Below are positions 60,195-64,000 of a stretch of 64,000 nt of DNA, piece after piece; position 1 is the first letter of the stretch; every line of letters starts with the position of its first letter. Source of the DNA: Ulva prolifera (Eukaryota; Chlorophyta; Ulvophyceae; Ulvales; Ulvaceae); the NCBI GenBank assembly GCA_023078555.1, contig CM041203.1:1-64000 (forward strand). The letters are read 5' to 3'. The position numbers and the translations under genes were made by a program. The notes beneath the pieces are model-generated. The model was not told where the DNA came from. It saw only the letters and a program-made list of their open reading frames with translations, and did not search any database.

Positions 60195-61843
60195 TCAGTT
60201 GAGCATGTCAACAATGACCATGGCACATGCAGCCCATGCGATTGCGCCCCATGCGATTCCGCCTGATGTGTGCATTGCTGCCCCCGCCTCGGGCACTGCA
60301 ACCGGGTCCTCAGAGCTGTCTCCGGCCGCTTCACGCGCCCCTTGACTCGGCACATCTGCTACTTCAGGCTCTTCGGCGGTGTTCGGAAGCACAGCTGCAG
60401 GCGATGGCGCCACTACAACAGGGGCTGGAGCGGGGGCGGGGACCGCCATTGGTTCTGGTGCCATGCCAACAGGCATAGGCGGAGCTTGGGCAGGCTCTTC
60501 CATGGGTCCAGGGCCAGGGCCTGTGTTGAAGAGGGCGGTGATGTTCTCATTGCACCTTGGGCTGCCGGCTACGGCGGGCGCCTCTGACGGAGCGGATGCT
60601 GGGAAACCAGCACAGAGAGACTCATCAAAATTGTCCTGCAGCTCACATAGAGATCAATCCAGCGCTGCTATGCCTACTCTTTTGGCAGGCCAGTGGATGG
60701 TGAGGGAGCCATACCGCGCTGCAGCCTTCGGTCGAGCCCACTGCACAGTCGTTCAAAACATGCAGGTAGATTGATCGAACATTGGCCCCCACTTGTGGCT
60801 CCAACCAGTCAGCAGCTCTACACACTGTTTTGAGTATGGCTCGTTTGCAAGTCTGAGCCACAAGTGTTTGCAGTGCAGCTCTGCATCCGCTGGTACCACA
60901 ATCGCATCCAGGCCGCACATCGAATTCGTCCAGGCAGGACGCGACCATCTGCATCAGCACAGCCACGATTGCTACAATACATCGTACAATCTGCAAATTT
61001 CTTAAGTTTTGCACACTCGTGTCTGAAGGGCAAATGTACTGTCCTGACAGAATATGGGGAGCGTGCTGTGCAGCTGCGTTTTCATTTCGGAGTGGCATCG
61101 GGGCCCGCGGGGGTGCGCGGTGCTCGACATCAGCACCGCCGCGGTGTCCCAGCATTCACTGTGCAGCTGCGAAGAGCCGGCAGCCAGCGAGTACACCGCA
61201 CATATGCGTGGCAAAACACGAAGTTTTGCAGTGCATACCGGTGAGATCACCCGGATATGCTGTATCAGTCAGCCGATGACTACGGTGCACCGTGGGGATG
61301 CGTCCCAATCGAGACTGGAAGGACGCATACTGCCAGGCGACAGCGTGAAGCAAAAGCCGTACCGCCTCAGAAATAGCATCGATAGTGTCACCACACTCTT
61401 CTCTCGCCTCAGCAAACAAAGTCGCATTGGTGTAGGATGCCAAACGAATAACGCTGTCCGGATCTGTGCATGGCGCGACTGTCTTGCAATTCTGCAGGCC
61501 TGTCACGCAATGTTGCACTATTCAAGCCATTCAGCCCATCACACGATGGCAAATCACACATGATGTAACACGTGAACGCTCTTGAAGTAGGGATTGCAGA
61601 GGGGCCAGAATGGTAACAAATGCATATTGCGCGAAAGTTGTCAGTCATAGCGTTGCTGAAGCAAGCAGGAAGACACATATGGGAGGTGATCATGTTGCAG
61701 CTCGCGGCCGCAAACTGTTGAGCCCAGCAACAGGGTCGTCGCAGCTTTCGCACCTGAGCAGTCGCGTTGTGGAACAAGTTCACCAGGACACACAGCAGCA
61801 CTGCCAGCGATGCGCTTACATGTGACGAGCGGACGCTCCTCAT
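60195..61843 (-). CDS. Secreted Cys-rich, Pro-rich protein with hydrophobic C-terminus (putative GPI anchor)
   Basis: I do not recognise a named family. From ATG 61843 a clear signal peptide reads SASLAVLLCVLVNLFHNATA, followed at once by a GTGCGA donor. Minus-strand open pieces with splice signals follow. They are Cys-rich: a segment near 61710 with CNMITSHMCLPAC, one ending near 61335 with ATLFAEAREECGDTIDA and LLLHAVAWQ, one near 61165 with ECWDTAAVL, and one near 60985-60780 with VASCLDEFDVRPGCDC and LVAQTCKRAILKTVCRAAD. The last exon, about 60634-60195, holds DNFDESLCAGFP, a Pro/Ala/Glu-rich stalk, and a hydrophobic tail (IAWGAIAWAACAMVIV) running almost to the stop. Signal peptide plus C-terminal hydrophobic tail suggests a surface protein, possibly GPI-anchored. 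Junctions are approximate. Confidence 0.5.
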
Positions 61844-63789
61844 GGTATTCAGTTGGACTTCTGCTTTAATATGCTTTTACGCTTGTGTCAAGGCAGTGTG
61901 TTGCCGGCGTTACATCATCTACCACATAAGGAGCAAACTCTGGACGCGATGCTCTCTAACAGGCGTGTCATTCGATCAGTGACGCCTGTCTGCCACAGAA
62001 CATGGAGTGTAGCGCATACGCTTCAGTCCGCTTGCAGCTGAGCGTTCCACTCAATTCTAACGTAAGAGACCTCACGGCGGTACGCATGCATGGCGAAGCA
62101 CGCCTCACAATTGCGCGCAATTCCGTAACAATGTTACTCTGCACACTGCATCCTATGTCCGATATCTCTTCGGTATCGGTAACATGAAAAAAGCCATACA
62201 GCCATCACATGTTTCCTCGACATCTCTCAGGGGGCTCGATCGAAAACCGCGATGCAAGCATTGCAATCTTTTAGTGTATACATTGAGCAGCTCCACAGCG
62301 TACGCATACGCTGTGTTGCACTGAGAACGACAGCCCATGCCGTTGATAAAAACCCCGTCAACGCCAAGTCACAGCCCAGGCATATCACATCATCACTGCA
62401 GCCACATGTAGCCAGCAACGCACAAGCAATACAGGTATACTGAAAGGCGGCATGCATCGGCAGGCAATATACATGTACAACAACTTTGCAAACAAACAGC
62501 ATGCTGGATGAGGGCCCATTTGTGTGGCATGTTCCATGGTGGGCGCAGACACTCGCCTAGACAACGTCTTGTGTCCTCAGAGGGAGTGAAGAATGCTGAG
62601 ATCTAGAGTGTGGCGAATGGTCCGGCGGCATGCCATGACTCGAAGTTGACCCTACATCGGGTATGGGATGACACTCATGCACCAGTGTATCCGGTTTTCT
62701 TGAGTCGTTTGTATACTGTCGATATGAGTCTTGCTGTGGCCTCCATGATACGTCCTTTCCGGATGACCCATTGCACCATGCACACAATGTTGATGCAAGA
62801 TGGAACGATTTTGGATGCAGCAGTCCCGGGCACATCAGCAACATCTCTGTTGTCTGTTCGAGCAGAGCGGAACAGTACTCAGCATTGCGTACGCTCCGTG
62901 ACGGCAGACTGAGACAATTTGCCACCCTATCGACACGACTGGCCAGGGTGCCCACTGGCGCAGCCACATTTACGAGCTTGAGTCCACGCTTCAGATTGGC
63001 CTTGAGCGCTCACCACGTGCACATATCTTCCAGACATGTACCCGATATATAGCACGGTGTCAACCACAAAGTGTCGGGGACTACAGTCAGCACGCTGCAT
63101 TTCAGACGGACGCCTGAAGGCTCAGACCAAGGACTGATGGCATAAGGATGATTTTGATCCTGCTACTCTTCACTGTGGGTCAGGTGACCGCTGTTGAAAC
63201 TTTTGCGATCGTTCAGCTGCGCTGCTTGTTACTCCAAGTTCTGAGGTGTCCAGATCATGTCCACACGAACACCATGCAGCAGTTATAGCACAAATAGTTC
63301 CGTACTGCCATGGTGTCTTCTCAACTTGTCAGAGGGAAAGCTGCCAGAGCAGGCACATGATTCGGCCATCTCGAATACGTAGCTATGGTGCACACATTCA
63401 CGGCAGAAAAGCATGCAACTCGAGCAGGAACGACAGATACCACTTCATGCCATGCATTGCATCTGCTATCTCTCCTGATGCTTTCCATCTTCATTGTCAG
63501 CGAAGCACGCATTTCATGGATCCTGTCTGCTGCTGGAGAACAAAGACCGCCACAGGCAATCTACTGTCGCTTACATTTTGCAGTGAGATAGAACACATCT
63601 CGAGCATTCTGGAATTGCATCATGTTCGTATTCAGTGTGTCACAGTCCAGTATCATGGCTGAACCCCAGCACAGCGCCCTCACCCCCATGGAGACATGGC
63701 TGCAACATGGGGAGTCCCTGGGCCACCTCGTAAGAGGGCTCGGGTGTTGGTGCCACTGATAACGGCACGGGCAGTAGCGACAACCACGC
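61844..63789. other. Stretch without a supported gene
   Basis: Open frames of up to 138 codons (63246-63662 plus; 62557-62967 minus) show no motif, no repeat family and no exon chain. The left edge should hold the promoter of the minus-strand secreted protein gene; the right part should hold the 3' end of the next gene. Confidence 0.45.
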
Positions 63790-64000
63790 TCACAGCAAGA
63801 GTAGCGCTGCGACTGTGAGGCTGACAGCGGCGCCAGCAGACACTGAGATGGCGCTATCAGCCACAGTCTCAGTGGGCGGCTCCTGCGCTGGCGCCGGGGC
63901 CTCAGCTCCGGCAGCGTTCTGTTCTCCTAGACTCTCTCCTGAGCCCACCGGCCTGAAGGTGAACACAGACTCATCCACGGGATCTGGGGCGGGCATGTTG
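63790..64000 (-). CDS. C-terminal exon of a Pro/Ala-rich surface-type protein, cut by window edge
   Basis: Only the last 68 or so codons are inside the window. They encode an Asp/Glu/Ala/Pro-rich stretch (EAPAPAQEPPTETVADSA) and a hydrophobic tail (VSLTVAALLLL) that ends at the stop codon, with no charged residues after it. This layout, an acidic Pro-rich stalk then a terminal hydrophobic segment, matches the neighbouring gene at 60195-61843 on the same strand and fits a GPI-anchor signal. The two tails share composition but little residue identity. No function is assigned. Confidence 0.45.
   Translation of the reverse strand, partial: NMPAPDPVDESVFTFRPVGSGESLGEQNAAGAEAPAPAQEPPTETVADSAISVSAGAAVSLTVAALLLL

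Noticed and set aside
1..64000. Search for tRNA, rRNA, CRISPR arrays, viral or toxin genes
   Set aside because: By eye I saw no convincing tRNA arms, rRNA, regular spaced repeats, viral structural or replication genes, or toxin genes. A covariance-model scan would be needed to exclude small RNAs.

Overview
This is nuclear DNA of a eukaryote, most likely a green alga (Chlorophyta, perhaps Trebouxiophyceae; the class is a guess). Genes are split by GT-AG introns, commonly with GTGCG- or GTGTG-type donors, and they stand alone with no operons. Four genes are of plant or algal type: a plant-style EPSP synthase, an organellar glycyl-tRNA synthetase with fused alpha and beta parts, a PP2-A10-like membrane protein and an HYOU1/Hsp70-17-like ER chaperone. 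The window is a scaffold piece with one run of 100 Ns at 26438-26537.

Layout from left to right: an ER Hsp70 of the HYOU1 type, open at the left edge and broken in frame several times (+, ends 4012); TFIIF alpha/RAP74 (+, 4724-6776); an unidentified multi-exon gene (-, to 8616); another unidentified gene (+, to 11079); a protein with two copies of a Gly-rich motif plus membrane segments (-, 11669-13342); plastid/mitochondrial-type glycyl-tRNA synthetase (+, 13832-19441); a PP2-A10-like protein (-, 19495-20631); deoxyhypusine synthase (-, 22174-24159); an unidentified gene (+, about 25588-26380); a coiled-coil protein (-, about 26538-28905); SUMO E1 subunit SAE1/AOS1 (+, 29365-30339); RPA1 (+, 31487-34860); EPSP synthase (-, 35044-37431); ATG2 (+, 38433-47876); proteasome lid subunit RPN6 (-, 48022-49810); FANCI (+, 51213-59531) carrying a hAT-type miniature transposon at one of its splice acceptors; a secreted Cys- and Pro-rich protein with a hydrophobic C-terminus (-, 60195-61843); and the end of a gene of similar build at the right edge (-, 63790 onward).

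Most named genes are housekeeping functions: DNA replication and repair (RPA1, FANCI), protein modification and turnover (SAE1, DHS, RPN6, ATG2), transcription (TFIIF) and organelle metabolism (EPSPS, GlyRS). I see no cluster that suggests a shared pathway. For EPSPS, GlyRS, RPA1, ATG2, RPN6 and TFIIF I could chain the exons with agreeing splice phase and no broken frame. The HYOU1-like gene and, to a smaller degree, deoxyhypusine synthase contain frame breaks inside conserved exons.

The points most worth a second look are an RPA1 whose zinc-ribbon cysteines are all replaced, the hAT miniature element that duplicated a FANCI 3' splice site, an unrecognised two-repeat membrane protein, and the HYOU1 gene with an HDEL signal that is not terminal.
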